From positions 186,001 to 250,000 of the forward strand of contig NZ_AXVK01000015.1 in the NCBI RefSeq assembly GCF_000482485.1: a stretch of 64,000 bases of DNA, read 5' to 3'. The notes under the pieces were generated by a model that was given only the letters and a program-made list of their open reading frames with translations, made no database searches and was not told where the DNA came from. This document shows positions 35,634-43,881 of the stretch, one piece after another. This DNA is from Paucisalibacillus globulus DSM 18846 (GTDB taxonomy: Bacteria > Bacillota > Bacilli > Bacillales > Amphibacillaceae). The position numbers were made by a program, and so were the translations under genes. Position 1 is the first letter of the stretch. Every line of letters begins with the position of its first letter.

Positions 35634-36410
35634 TCACACTAAATTAACTTCCTCTGACAAACTCCTCAGTTTTTTCAAGGCGGAATATGCAGTAAGTCTA
35701 TGAAAAGCTATTAATTTCTTCTTATAAATCACTCCGTATACCCCATATGGAGTCGGCGAAAGCCTCATCAACTCTTCTCGTGTTTTCAAATCAATGATTT
35801 CTAGCTCTAAATTTAACTTGTTTGCTGCAACAAGAACATTATCTGTTGCTATAGTAATAAATGGGCATTGCTGTGTGCGAAGAATTGTTAACTCCTCATG
35901 TGGCTTTAATCTTTCTTCCCAGTCGTTGGGGAAATATGGATTAGGTGATTCTTTTAATTTATAAACTAGCAATTCAAATCCATAAGGTGCATGATCCACT
36001 TCAACAAATTTGTTATTAATAAAAACTTCTTTACTTGGGGTCCACGAAGTATTAGGATTTGTAACTACGATAATACCAGCCTTGTTTTGAACCTTTGCTT
36101 CCTCAATACAATGCTGAATCAATGTTGATGCATAGCCTTTCCCTGTTATACCTACCCATAAACAGTGAATAACTATATAATTCTTTCCGTAGACAACTCT
36201 AGAAGAATATTCTATTGGCGTATACTCTATAAATCCTGCTGGCTTATTATTTTCCATTATTTTAATATACTTTAAACCTTCTCCAAACCTGTCTTTAAGC
36301 CATTCATTCTTATGTCTATATCCAGTTGATCTAGGTTGACTACGAAGACAGTAACAACCTTTTTCATCTAAATTTTCTTTAGAAAGCTCTACTACTTCAG
36401 ATATTTCCAT
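35634..36410 (-). CDS. GNAT acetyltransferase with YoaP-type C-terminal domain
   Basis: This is a protein of about 258 residues. Residues about 1-150 are a GNAT domain (IKIMENNKPAGFIEYTPIEY, then HCLWVGITGKGYASTLIQHC as the acetyl-CoA loop). Residues about 160-258 match the small C-terminal domain of B. subtilis YoaP, with LTILRTQQCPFI and TPYGVYGVIYKKKLIAFHRL, a thioredoxin-like pattern. The ATG at 36410 is chosen: GGAGG lies 8 nt before it. The acceptor is unknown. It is flanked by a nucleotidyltransferase gene on the same strand. Confidence 0.8.
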   Translation of the reverse strand: MEISEVVELSKENLDEKGCYCLRSQPRSTGYRHKNEWLKDRFGEGLKYIKIMENNKPAGFIEYTPIEYSSRVVYGKNYIVIHCLWVGITGKGYASTLIQHCIEEAKVQNKAGIIVVTNPNTSWTPSKEVFINNKFVEVDHAPYGFELLVYKLKESPNPYFPNDWEERLKPHEELTILRTQQCPFITIATDNVLVAANKLNLELEIIDLKTREELMRLSPTPYGVYGVIYKKKLIAFHRLTAYSALKKLRSLSEEVNLV

Positions 36411-36518
36411 TCTCTCTTCCTCCAATTATATCTTCCTCTTGAATTCGTAATATACCTTTAGCCTATTGACCGTATAAGCCTCATCAAAATACTAGATTTC
36501 TTTCCCTGTTTTTATGAT

Positions 36519-37340
36519 TCAATCTATTAAACTATTACAATGGTCAATCAAGTAATGAGAAAATTGTACAGCATTTTCTAATCTTTTCCTTTCAGAGTTA
36601 GTTATTCTTACACCTGTACCACTTCTTATATTAATTGCTTCTTGAATAATATTGTTCCATTTTCTTGGGAGGTGACTTATTCCATAGCTACCAGCATTTA
36701 ATTTCGAAATAACCTTCTCCTCCTTTATGGAATAAAACTGTCGTAATAATCCAAGAACAGACCACTCAATCACTTCATCAATTTTTTCGGATGGTAATTT
36801 AAGTATAGATTCTTTATTCATTTTTACTTGTTTTATATAATTTATCCAATATGAATTCATATTTTCATGTACATATGTAACCAAGCTTTGTGCAGACACA
36901 TCGAACTGAAAATCCACAGTGTTACTGTTGATTACCTTAATCCCATTATGTTTAAGGGTCCACCAGGTTACAGGATTAAAATTAAAGTATTCTCCATAAT
37001 GAAGCTCTCCATTGTTATAAAAATAATATTTTCCATTGCCCTCTTTAGTCTGTAGATTAATTTTTCTTAAGTCCTTCCAGTACAAATAAACTCCATCCAG
37101 TTCTGGTTTCTTATTTCTCTGAGCTAGCATGGAATGAATTAAAGCTAATGCTTCAGAGTCCTCCTCGACCAAACGACGGTTCATTACAACAAGTAAATCA
37201 ATATCACTAGAGTAATTTTCATACGCTCCGATTGCTATGGAACCATGAAGATAAATCTCCTGAAGTGTATTAGGTAAATGCTCCTCTAATAAGTTTATAT
37301 ATTCATCTAAAACCATTTCTACATGTGTAGGTAATTTCAT
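36519..37340 (-). CDS. Aminoglycoside-adenylyltransferase-like nucleotidyltransferase
   Basis: This is a 273-residue protein of the AadA/ANT-like class with a C-terminal DUF4111-type domain. The nucleotidyltransferase core is IYLHGSIAIGAYENYSSDIDLLVV (segments GS...SDIDLLVV, about 29-52), with the two Asp ligands in SDIDL. The remainder is helical, with KLPSEKIDEVIEWSVLGLLR near residue 180. Such proteins adenylylate small molecules including some aminoglycosides, but sequence alone does not show that this one confers resistance. No mobile element is attached. Confidence 0.78.
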   Translation of the reverse strand: MKLPTHVEMVLDEYINLLEEHLPNTLQEIYLHGSIAIGAYENYSSDIDLLVVMNRRLVEEDSEALALIHSMLAQRNKKPELDGVYLYWKDLRKINLQTKEGNGKYYFYNNGELHYGEYFNFNPVTWWTLKHNGIKVINSNTVDFQFDVSAQSLVTYVHENMNSYWINYIKQVKMNKESILKLPSEKIDEVIEWSVLGLLRQFYSIKEEKVISKLNAGSYGISHLPRKWNNIIQEAINIRSGTGVRITNSERKRLENAVQFSHYLIDHCNSLID

Positions 37341-37451
37341 ATTTATCCCTCACTAAAATTTTACCCATTTTTCTTGAATATTGATATTCTATCACATAAT
37401 TCAGATTATTATTAATAAAAAACTGGTTTTAGCTGTTCATTAAATCACAAA

Positions 37452-37490
37452 AATCGCACAGTATTTTCAAATTTACTGTGCGATTACTAT
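37452..37490 (-). terminator. Terminator of the M42 peptidase gene
   Basis: AATCGCACAGTA (37452-37463) pairs with TACTGTGCGATT (37474-37485). It begins about 10 nt after the stop on the minus strand. Confidence 0.8.
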
Positions 37491-37495
37491 TTTTA

Positions 37496-38581
37496 TTAAG
37501 CTAGAAAAATCTCATTGACAGTCTCACGATCAAGTTTTTTAATAACTGCAACAATTAGCTTCACGGCATTCTCAAAGTCATCGCGATGAAGAATTGCAGC
37601 ATGCGAATGAATGTAGCGTGTTGCAATTGTTATGGATAGAGATGGTACGCCATTCGCTGTTAAGTGAATGGATCCAGAATCAGTGCCTCCCCCAGCAATA
37701 GAAGTATACTGAAAAGGAATACTATTTTCTTCAGCAGTTTGTACTACTAGATCACGAACACCTTTATGGGAAATCATTGATGCATCATAAAGAACTAGCT
37801 GTGGACCTTCTCCGATTTTACTATCTGCATCTTGTTCTTTAACTCCAGGTGTATCACCAGCAATACCAACATCCACACCAAATCCAATATCTGGTTTAAC
37901 AGCATGGGCAGCGGTTTTCGCACCTCGAAGTCCAACCTCTTCCTGGACGGTTCCAACTCCGTACACAACGTTTGGATGGTTTTCTCCTTTTAATTGTTTC
38001 AATACTTCAATTGCAATAGCACAGCCAATTCGGTTATCCCAAGCTTTGGCTAGTAATAGTTTTTCATTTTTCATTGGTGTAAATTCAAAATAAGGAACAA
38101 TAGAGTCTCCAGGTTTTACGCCAAACTCAGCAGCTTCTTCCTTACTTGAAGCACCAATATCAATAAACATATCTTTAATCTCTACAGGTTTCTTCCGCTC
38201 TGCTGCTGATAAAATATGAGGCGGTTTTGAACCAATTACTCCCGTAACGTCACCTTCTGAAGTCATGATTGTTACACGTTGAGACAACATAACTTGACTC
38301 CACCAACCACCAATGGTTTGGAAGTAAACAAAACCATTTTTATCGATTCTAGTAACCATGAAACCGATTTCATCTAAGTGTCCAGCAACCATAATTTTCG
38401 GTCCATTTTCATCACCAACTTTTTTGGCAATTAGGCTACCAATATTATCAGTAAACACCTCATCTGCGTATGGGCTTATGTACTTTTCCATCACATCTCT
38501 TGCTTCTTTTTCATTACCTGAGATTCCTTTAGCATCTGTTAAATCCTTTAACATCGATAATGTTTCATCTAATTGTGCCAT
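37496..38581 (-). CDS. ysdC: M42 family metalloaminopeptidase (YsdC)
   Basis: This is a glutamyl-aminopeptidase/deblocking aminopeptidase-type enzyme with two metals. At 361 residues its length equals B. subtilis YsdC. Metal ligands are in [13 protein letters not shown] (His, about 68), [10 protein letters not shown] (Asp, about 180), [12 protein letters not shown] (catalytic and metal Glu pair, about 212-213), [13 protein letters not shown] (Asp, about 235) and [10 protein letters not shown] (His near the end). GGAGG precedes the ATG. In B. subtilis ysdC follows rplT-ysdA-ysdB; here a five-gene regulatory module, dut and others separate them. Confidence 0.94.
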   Translation of the reverse strand: MAQLDETLSMLKDLTDAKGISGNEKEARDVMEKYISPYADEVFTDNIGSLIAKKVGDENGPKIMVAGHLDEIGFMVTRIDKNGFVYFQTIGGWWSQVMLSQRVTIMTSEGDVTGVIGSKPPHILSAAERKKPVEIKDMFIDIGASSKEEAAEFGVKPGDSIVPYFEFTPMKNEKLLLAKAWDNRIGCAIAIEVLKQLKGENHPNVVYGVGTVQEEVGLRGAKTAAHAVKPDIGFGVDVGIAGDTPGVKEQDADSKIGEGPQLVLYDASMISHKGVRDLVVQTAEENSIPFQYTSIAGGGTDSGSIHLTANGVPSLSITIATRYIHSHAAILHRDDFENAVKLIVAVIKKLDRETVNEIFLA

Positions 38582-38650
38582 ATGTTTACCTCCAATTTCT
38601 TTTATTCTCCTAGTATAACGCTAAATTAAAATTTTGGGTATAAATTGCCG

Positions 38651-39571
38651 TTATTTTCTGTATTTCTCCATTGACTTCCATTCACACATTATCGTCAGTT
38701 TTCCTTCCTTTAAACTTCCATTAGCTGTCCCATTCATTTTGGACATGAAACTATTCACAATGGATAATCCTAAACCAGTACTCTTACTTGTTCGGGATTG
38801 ATCAGCCACATAAAACCGGTCAAATAACAGCGCTACATCCTTTTCAGTTAAATGATGTGCTTCATTTTGAACAATTAATTTAACAGTTGATTCTTTCTCC
38901 TCAAGACCAACAACCACAATTCCACTTGAATGCTTAATTGCATTTGAAATTAGATTTTCTATCACTCTTGTTACTGCAGATCTATCAGCTAGAATAAATA
39001 CATCACTCTCTGGCATAGCAAAACTTGGCTCCATATTTTTATCATTAAACCGGTCATAAAAACTCATCAATACATCGATTGTCAAAGTCTTCATATCCAA
39101 TCGTTCTGGCTGTAGTTGATACTCTGAAGACTCAATAACAGATAACTCAAAGAAATCATTTAATAGTATTTCAAGCCTTTTAGCCCGCTCTTTTGCAATA
39201 GATATAAATTCGATTCGCTCATCTATTGAAACCTCATTTGCTTCAGCCATTTGGATATACCCAATAATAGAGGTTAATGGTGTTCTTAAATCATGGGACA
39301 TATTTGCAATCGTTTGCTTCAGTTCATTTTCCAATCGAATTTTTTCCCTTTTTTCTTTTACATGTAAATCAATCAGGTTATTTATTTCAACACCTATATA
39401 TTCAATGTTTTTCTCTATAAGGGCCATATCAATTTTTTTATTCGTCTTATGATTATTATAGTCTTGAAGTTGCTTGCCAATTCTCTTTACTTCTTTTTTG
39501 AAAGAAAGTATTCGGGTGAAAAAATAGACCCCTATAAGACTTACAACTATAAATAAGTATAAAAAGATCAT
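38651..39571 (-). CDS. One-helix sensor histidine kinase of an ABC/TCS module
   Basis: This kinase has about 306 residues with one N-terminal transmembrane helix (about 2-20 from the ATG at 39571) and no extracytoplasmic domain. HisKA carries MSHDLRTPLTSIIGY (His near 100), and the ATPase domain carries NLISNAIKHSSG and STGLGLSIV. The signal is therefore probably relayed by the adjacent ABC transporter rather than sensed directly; this is inference from kinases such as BceS that lack a sensor domain. The frame opens with another ATG at 39589, directly abutting the permease stop; GTGGATG spacing favours 39571. It is last in the five-gene operon. Confidence 0.88.
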   Translation of the reverse strand: MIFLYLFIVVSLIGVYFFTRILSFKKEVKRIGKQLQDYNNHKTNKKIDMALIEKNIEYIGVEINNLIDLHVKEKREKIRLENELKQTIANMSHDLRTPLTSIIGYIQMAEANEVSIDERIEFISIAKERAKRLEILLNDFFELSVIESSEYQLQPERLDMKTLTIDVLMSFYDRFNDKNMEPSFAMPESDVFILADRSAVTRVIENLISNAIKHSSGIVVVGLEEKESTVKLIVQNEAHHLTEKDVALLFDRFYVADQSRTSKSTGLGLSIVNSFMSKMNGTANGSLKEGKLTIMCEWKSMEKYRK

Positions 39572-39589
39572 TTTTTCATCCACTTCCAT

Positions 39590-40357
39590 TTACTTAATTT
39601 CCTTTTTGTTAAACATATAAATCCCACACCAGATTAGAATAATGATTGTGACGAAAGCAATTAATATGGACTCTATTAACTCACTATATGTCATTGAACA
39701 TTTAAAAACCTCACTAAATTGATAAAAGATGGAGTTCTCATAAAGCATATTTATTATTGGTAACCTCATGAGTTTTTCAACTGCAAACATAATGATTGTA
39801 AATACTATGGAGAAAATAATTGTTTTTCCACTATCTTCTGTGATAACTGCTAATAAAACCAGGATTGCAGTATAACCCAAGAATTGAAGTGAAAATAATC
39901 CTAAAGCTCTACCTAAAAACAGTAAATTCAATGGTGTAAATATCTCACCGTATCCTAATAAAATAACCTCTATAATACCTACTATTAATGGAATCAGTAT
40001 CGTAACTACAATTGAAGCAAGGGAAAATATAAGATATTTTGCTAAGAATATATGGCTTCTTTTACTACCACTAATTATTTGATTTTTAATTACACTACTT
40101 TGTGAAAATTCATTCGAGATAAAAAAAGCTGCTAGTGTTCCTACTATTAAGTTAAAAAATAGCGGAACTGTAAATGTGGATAAGGCATTCATTTCACTTA
40201 AATCAACACTGTCAAAAGCTGTATTACCCATTTGCCACCAATCTATAATAACTAGATAGTGTAGCAATGCACTTATACATGTACTAGTTAATAGCAATAT
40301 CCAAAACGTCCTGTTTCTTTGTAATTTAAACCATTCTACCCTAATCTGGTTACTCAT
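39590..40357 (-). CDS. ABC-2 permease of the module (BcrB/LanE-like)
   Basis: This is a 255-residue membrane protein with six hydrophobic segments (about 17-40, 58-80, 102-128, 143-165, 173-195 and 228-248), the layout of bacitracin/lantibiotic self-protection permeases. The N-terminus reads MSNQIRVEWFKLQRNRTFWIL, a cytoplasmic helix common in this family. Its start overlaps the ATPase stop (ATGA). The substrate cannot be predicted in detail, but cell-wall-active peptides are typical of the class. Confidence 0.85.
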   Translation of the reverse strand: MSNQIRVEWFKLQRNRTFWILLLTSTCISALLHYLVIIDWWQMGNTAFDSVDLSEMNALSTFTVPLFFNLIVGTLAAFFISNEFSQSSVIKNQIISGSKRSHIFLAKYLIFSLASIVVTILIPLIVGIIEVILLGYGEIFTPLNLLFLGRALGLFSLQFLGYTAILVLLAVITEDSGKTIIFSIVFTIIMFAVEKLMRLPIINMLYENSIFYQFSEVFKCSMTYSELIESILIAFVTIIILIWCGIYMFNKKEIK

Positions 40358-41274
40358 GCCCTCTCACCTCCAACAAGCTTCGAAAAGTAATTCTCAAGGC
40401 TATCACCAGCTTGTGATAGATGTTCAATCACAAGCTGGTGATCCGTTAATGTTTTAGACACCTTCCGAACATCATCAAGATAGCTATAAAGTTTCAACGT
40501 ACCGTCTGGCATAACCTCAAAATCAGTTGTACCTAATGCGGATTCCAGAATAGTTGCTCCTTTGGTGGGCTGATCTACTTTAATTCTCAGATGTTGTTTG
40601 CATTTCTCATCTAACTCTATTGCTGATAGTTCTTCTAACAGTCTTCCTTTATGAATAATTCCATAACAAGTTGCCAATTGATGTAATTCACTTAAGATAT
40701 GACTGGATATTAATATCGTTAATCCTTTCTCGCGATTTAATTTTTTTAATAGTTCCCTAAGCTCAACTATACCCATTGGGTCTAACCCATTTGTCGGCTC
40801 ATCAAGAATTAAGAATTCCGGATCACTCAATAGCGCTATCGCAAGACCTAGCCTTTGCTGCATTCCAAGTGAAAAGTTTTTTATTTTTTTCTTTCCTGTG
40901 TCGTTAAGCCCAACTAGCTCTAATGATTTCGTAATACAGTCTTTACCTGGTACCCCTTTTTGCAAACGATGAACTTCTAAATTCTCTAATGCAGTCATAT
41001 TTGGAAAAAAAGCAGGACTTTCAATTATCGCACCTATTCTTTTTTGTGCGATGGTTAACTCCCTTGGATTGTCATTTCCGAATAACTCAACAGACCCTTC
41101 AGATGGCAAAGATAGTCCGGTAACCATACGTAGCATGGTGGATTTACCTGCTCCATTTTGACCAATGAATCCATAGATTTCTCCCTTTTTGATGGATATA
41201 TTAACCTCATCAAGAGCTAAATTGTTTCTATATTGTTTTGAAAGCTGTTTCGTTCTTAAGATATAGTTACTCAT
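40354..41274 (-). CDS. ABC transporter ATPase of the module (BcrA-like)
   Basis: This is a 306-residue ATPase. Walker A is GQNGAGKST (about 37-45), the Q-loop region is RIGAIIESPAFFP, the signature is FSLGMQQRLGLA (LSGGQ replaced by FSLGM, as in BcrA/LanF proteins), Walker B is FLILDEPTNGLDP, and the H-loop is ISSHILSEL. A C-terminal extension of about 90 residues follows. A strong GGGGGG ribosome site precedes the ATG. It lies 79 nt after the regulator stop; that gap holds the 21-bp inverted repeat. Confidence 0.92.
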   Translation of the reverse strand: MSNYILRTKQLSKQYRNNLALDEVNISIKKGEIYGFIGQNGAGKSTMLRMVTGLSLPSEGSVELFGNDNPRELTIAQKRIGAIIESPAFFPNMTALENLEVHRLQKGVPGKDCITKSLELVGLNDTGKKKIKNFSLGMQQRLGLAIALLSDPEFLILDEPTNGLDPMGIVELRELLKKLNREKGLTILISSHILSELHQLATCYGIIHKGRLLEELSAIELDEKCKQHLRIKVDQPTKGATILESALGTTDFEVMPDGTLKLYSYLDDVRKVSKTLTDHQLVIEHLSQAGDSLENYFSKLVGGERA

Positions 41275-41314
41275 TTAGTAACCCCCTATTTCTTTTCAAC
41301 ATCGAATATACCTA

Positions 41315-41362
41315 AAAACTTAATATTTGCTTAAGATAAACCTTAAGCAAATATTAAGTTTT
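41315..41362. repeat. Perfect 21-bp inverted repeat with CTTAAG motifs inside the operon
   Basis: Arms 41315-41335 and 41342-41362 are exact reverse complements over 21 bases, with a 6-nt loop ATAAAC. The inner ends form CTTAAG-ATAAAC-CTTAAG, the same hexamer and spacing (12 bp) as in the promoter repeats at 42716-42756. On the minus strand the hairpin ends in TTTTT, so it can act as a terminator. The regulator stop codon (41354-41356) lies in the right arm. Confidence 0.85.
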
Positions 41363-42046
41363 CATGCGGTACCCCAATCCCCAAATAGTTTCAATATATT
41401 CTTCGTTAGGGTTTGATTTAGAGAGCTTATTTCGTAAATTACTCATATGAACATTCACTGTATTATCATCCCCATGATAAGGTTCCTTCCAAACACTTTC
41501 AAATAGATTTGATTTAGAGAAGACTTTATTCGGTGAGGTCATAAGAAGAACAAGAATTTTATATTCTCTTATCGTCAAAGTAATTTCTTCATTATTTACA
41601 TAAACCATCTTTTGGTCCAAATCAATGTGAATATCTTTATGGCTTAATACTTTATTAGACGGCTCAATTGATCGCTTGTATCTTCGTAAAACTGAATCAA
41701 TACGTGCTGAAACCTCTTCTATGTCAAAGGGCTTTGATATAAAGTCATCTGCACCAGATCGCAAACTATTAATTTTTGTTTGTTTTTCACCTTTAGCTGA
41801 AATAATAATAACCGGAGTAGACCCTCTATTCGTTATATTTTCAAGTATTTCCTCACCGGTCATACCTGGGAGCATTAAATCGAGCAAAACCAAATCCCAA
41901 TGCTGTTTCTTCAAATACATAAGTGCCTCTGTACCGGAATAGGCCGGTTGTGGTTCGTATTGACTATTTTTGATAATCTTACATAATAATTGATTAATTT
42001 CATTATCATCTTCTACTACTAAAATGTTGATCATCTGTTTCACCAT
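41354..42046 (-). CDS. OmpR-family response regulator of the module
   Basis: This is a 230-residue regulator. The receiver (about 5-120) has ILVVEDDNEI, phospho-Asp in LVLLDLMLPGMTG (about 57), IIISAKG, and the Lys in DDFISKPFD. The winged helix (about 130-228) has LTIREYKILVLLMTSP and DNTVNVHMSNLRNKL. GAGGAG precedes the ATG at 42046. It lies 41 nt after the papain-like gene, and is separated from the ABC genes by the inverted repeat. OmpR-type regulators bind direct repeats of about 10-12 bp, which is what the operon promoter shows. Confidence 0.93.
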   Translation of the reverse strand: MVKQMINILVVEDDNEINQLLCKIIKNSQYEPQPAYSGTEALMYLKKQHWDLVLLDLMLPGMTGEEILENITNRGSTPVIIISAKGEKQTKINSLRSGADDFISKPFDIEEVSARIDSVLRRYKRSIEPSNKVLSHKDIHIDLDQKMVYVNNEEITLTIREYKILVLLMTSPNKVFSKSNLFESVWKEPYHGDDNTVNVHMSNLRNKLSKSNPNEEYIETIWGLGYRMKT

Positions 42047-42087
42047 TTGGTCTCCTCTCAGGGCTCTATCAATAGCAAAACCAAGAC

Positions 42088-42657
42088 TTACATTCCAACC
42101 GGGACGAAATGAGGTCGGATAGTAATCTCTTTATTATGATAAGCCTTTAGCTTGCCTTCATACACCAATTCAAATTTAGAAATTTCTTGCAAATCATTAG
42201 GAGCAATAAGTGACTCCGGCTTTTTAAAATAAATGCTGTTACTTTTTTTAAGAACTGTTGCAACAAACTGCGAACAAAAGAATGCATTTTTTCTTTCAAT
42301 TGGCTTATTTAATAAAAAACCAAACAAGCCTAAAAAGTTGTAGCGATAGTATTCCTTCTGCTTTTTCAACTCTTTTATATAATTCTTCATATTTTGCATT
42401 TCAACATCGGTTACAGTATAAGAGTAGATTGCACAATCTGCCTCTTCAAATAATCCTCTTCTTACATCTTCTTTTACAAATCCACCATCAAAAGGGTTAT
42501 TCACATTCTTCCTTCCGAAACTGTATACCTCAGTTAAATTAGAATCAAAGGAAATGGATGCATGATTATATGGTTTATTTGTATATAACTTTATTAGCTT
42601 TGTTAATATTGATCCTGTATCAGTTAAAAGAATGTATACTTTTTGTTCTCTCACCAT
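42088..42657 (-). CDS. Permuted papain-like cysteine hydrolase (YiiX/C92-like)
   Basis: This is a protein of about 189 residues. LLTDTGSILTKLIKLYTNKP and then YNHASISFD place a His at about residue 39; FFCSQFVATVLKK places a Cys at about 128. His before Cys is the circularly permuted NlpC/P60 order of the YiiX/Peptidase_C92 group. No signal peptide is visible, so it probably works in the cytoplasm, and its substrate (lipid, amide or peptide) is unknown. The ATG at 42657 follows GGAGGAGG; the upstream in-frame start at 42681 is rejected. It is first in the module and directly behind the repeat-bearing promoter. Confidence 0.78.
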   Translation of the reverse strand: MVREQKVYILLTDTGSILTKLIKLYTNKPYNHASISFDSNLTEVYSFGRKNVNNPFDGGFVKEDVRRGLFEEADCAIYSYTVTDVEMQNMKNYIKELKKQKEYYRYNFLGLFGFLLNKPIERKNAFFCSQFVATVLKKSNSIYFKKPESLIAPNDLQEISKFELVYEGKLKAYHNKEITIRPHFVPVGM

Positions 42658-42692
42658 CAAATCTCCTCCTCCGATATCCAAATAACCAATTT

Positions 42693-42721
42693 ATAATATC
42701 AATATACTTTGGAAATCTTAA
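42693..42721 (-). promoter_or_regulatory. Promoter of the five-gene module
   Basis: On the minus strand -35 TTAAGA (42716-42721) and -10 TATTAT (42693-42698) are 17 nt apart. The -35 is poor and overlaps the nearest CTTAAG repeat, the layout of a promoter that needs an OmpR-family activator. Confidence 0.65.
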
Positions 42722-42756
42722 GAAGAGCTTAACAGAATCCTTAAGAAAACCTTAAG
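42716..42756. promoter_or_regulatory. Four direct CTTAAG-type repeats (probable response-regulator boxes)
   Basis: CTTAAG at 42717, CTTAAC at 42728, CTTAAG at 42740 and CTTAAG at 42751 are spaced 11, 12 and 11 bp, one helix turn apart. They abut the -35. They are best read as binding sites of the response regulator encoded at 41354-42046. Confidence 0.75.
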
Positions 42757-42813
42757 AATTTCTAGGGATGTATCTATTGGTTAGCGAGTAACTGATTAGT
42801 ATTTTAAATACAC

Positions 42814-42847
42814 AAAAAGCTGAATCCAATTGAATCCAGCTTTTTTT
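42814..42847 (-). terminator. Terminator of dut
   Basis: AAAAAGCTG (42814-42822) pairs with CAGCTTTTT (42837-42845). It lies 20 nt after the dUTPase stop. T-runs occur on both strands. Confidence 0.8.
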
Positions 42848-42867
42848 ACTATATTATGTATTCTGAA

Positions 42868-43302
42868 TTACTTACCTGACGATCCAAACCCACCTTTATC
42901 CCTTTCTGAACTTGATAAAATATCTGTTTGCTCAAGTTGGACTTTTAACACAGGAGCAATAACCATCTGGGCAATTCTCATTTGCTTTTCTACTTTAAAA
43001 TCTTCTCTTCCATGATTAATTAAAATCACTTTTAATTCTCCTCTATACCCCTCATCAATCGTTCCAGGCGTATTTAGCAAGGTAATGGAATGCTTTAATG
43101 CGAGTCCACTTCTTGGTCTAATTTGTGCCTCGGTACCTTTTGGTAATTCCATTTGAATTCCTGTCCCTATTAACGCAGATTCTCCCGCCTTAATTAACTT
43201 CTCTTCAATAGAGAATAAATCCAGACCTGCATCCCCTTCATTTGCACGATAAGGCATTTTTGCATCCTCATGGATTAGCTTAATTTTTAATTTATATTCC
43301 AT
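42868..43302 (-). CDS. dut: Trimeric dUTPase
   Basis: This enzyme hydrolyses dUTP to dUMP and PPi, keeping uracil out of DNA. The protein is 144 residues, like B. subtilis YncF/YosS. All five motifs are visible: DAGLDLFS (1, about 24), RPRSGLALK (2, about 62), [11 protein letters not shown] (3, about 80), the motif 4 region [10 protein letters not shown] (about 108), and the P-loop-like [10 protein letters not shown] (5, about 133). A chromosomal copy here is not part of the B. subtilis backbone; no phage genes surround it. Confidence 0.95.
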   Translation of the reverse strand: MEYKLKIKLIHEDAKMPYRANEGDAGLDLFSIEEKLIKAGESALIGTGIQMELPKGTEAQIRPRSGLALKHSITLLNTPGTIDEGYRGELKVILINHGREDFKVEKQMRIAQMVIAPVLKVQLEQTDILSSSERDKGGFGSSGK

Positions 43303-43391
43303 TTCTATCCCTCATTTTTCTTGATTTCTTCTGTAACTTAAATCGTAAAATAAAATAACAAATATATGTCATATCTTTTTCACACAAAAAA

Positions 43392-43418
43392 TGAAACCTT
43401 GTTTACTTCCAATACGTA
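43392..43418 (+). promoter_or_regulatory. Sigma-W-type promoter of ysdB
   Basis: TGAAAC (43392-43397), a 17-nt spacer and CGTA (43415-43418) match the ECF sigma-W consensus. In B. subtilis ysdB belongs to the sigma-W envelope-stress regulon. Confidence 0.85.
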
Positions 43419-43455
43419 TTGCTTAATAATAACCTGAACCTTAGGAGACGATAGT

Positions 43456-43842
43456 ATGATAGTAATTATGTTTCGTGTATTAATTGTGGCGGCCGTTATT
43501 TTACTTACTTATTCTATTATACAATACTTTCGCAATCCGCAAAGACTCTTAGAAAATGCGAAGGAAACAAAAGAGTTTTACTATTTGGATGAACAGGGTA
43601 ACAGTAAGAAAAATATTCGATTTGTCTATAAAGGATGTCAATTTGAAGGAGAAAAGTACGTAGGCACAACAGAAAATTCCTTTGAAATTGTAGATATATA
43701 CGTAACAGTAGTAAATCCCCTTGAATTACAAGGTTTAACTCGTGATGACCTTTATTATCTAGAGGAAGAGCTATTAATTCATTATCCACATGCAACAATT
43801 AATTGGAAGCATCCAATAAATAAATTATTGCTTACAAACTAA
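43456..43842 (+). CDS. ysdB: YsdB family membrane protein
   Basis: This is a 128-residue protein with one N-terminal membrane helix (about 3-21) and a soluble domain. It matches YsdB (130) with motifs YFRNPQRLLENAKETKEFYYLDE and LTRDDLYYLEEELLIHYPHA. The role is unknown; sigma-W control points to envelope stress. TTAGGAG precedes the ATG at 43456, and ATG at 43468 is possible. It is on the plus strand with its own promoter and terminator. Confidence 0.88.
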   Translation: MIVIMFRVLIVAAVILLTYSIIQYFRNPQRLLENAKETKEFYYLDEQGNSKKNIRFVYKGCQFEGEKYVGTTENSFEIVDIYVTVVNPLELQGLTRDDLYYLEEELLIHYPHATINWKHPINKLLLTN

Positions 43843-43880
43843 AAAGTGGCTTAAGGGTTCTCCCTTAAGCCACTTTTAAT
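43842..43880. terminator. Bidirectional terminator after ysdB
   Basis: AAAAGTGGCTTAAGGG (43842-43857) pairs perfectly with CCCTTAAGCCACTTTT (43862-43877) around TTCT. It serves ysdB and the convergent TVP38-like gene. Confidence 0.92.
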
Positions 43881-43881
43881 T

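Noticed and set aside
36519-37340. Calling this gene an aminoglycoside resistance determinant
   Set aside because: Only the generic nucleotidyltransferase motif supports it; substrate cannot be inferred.
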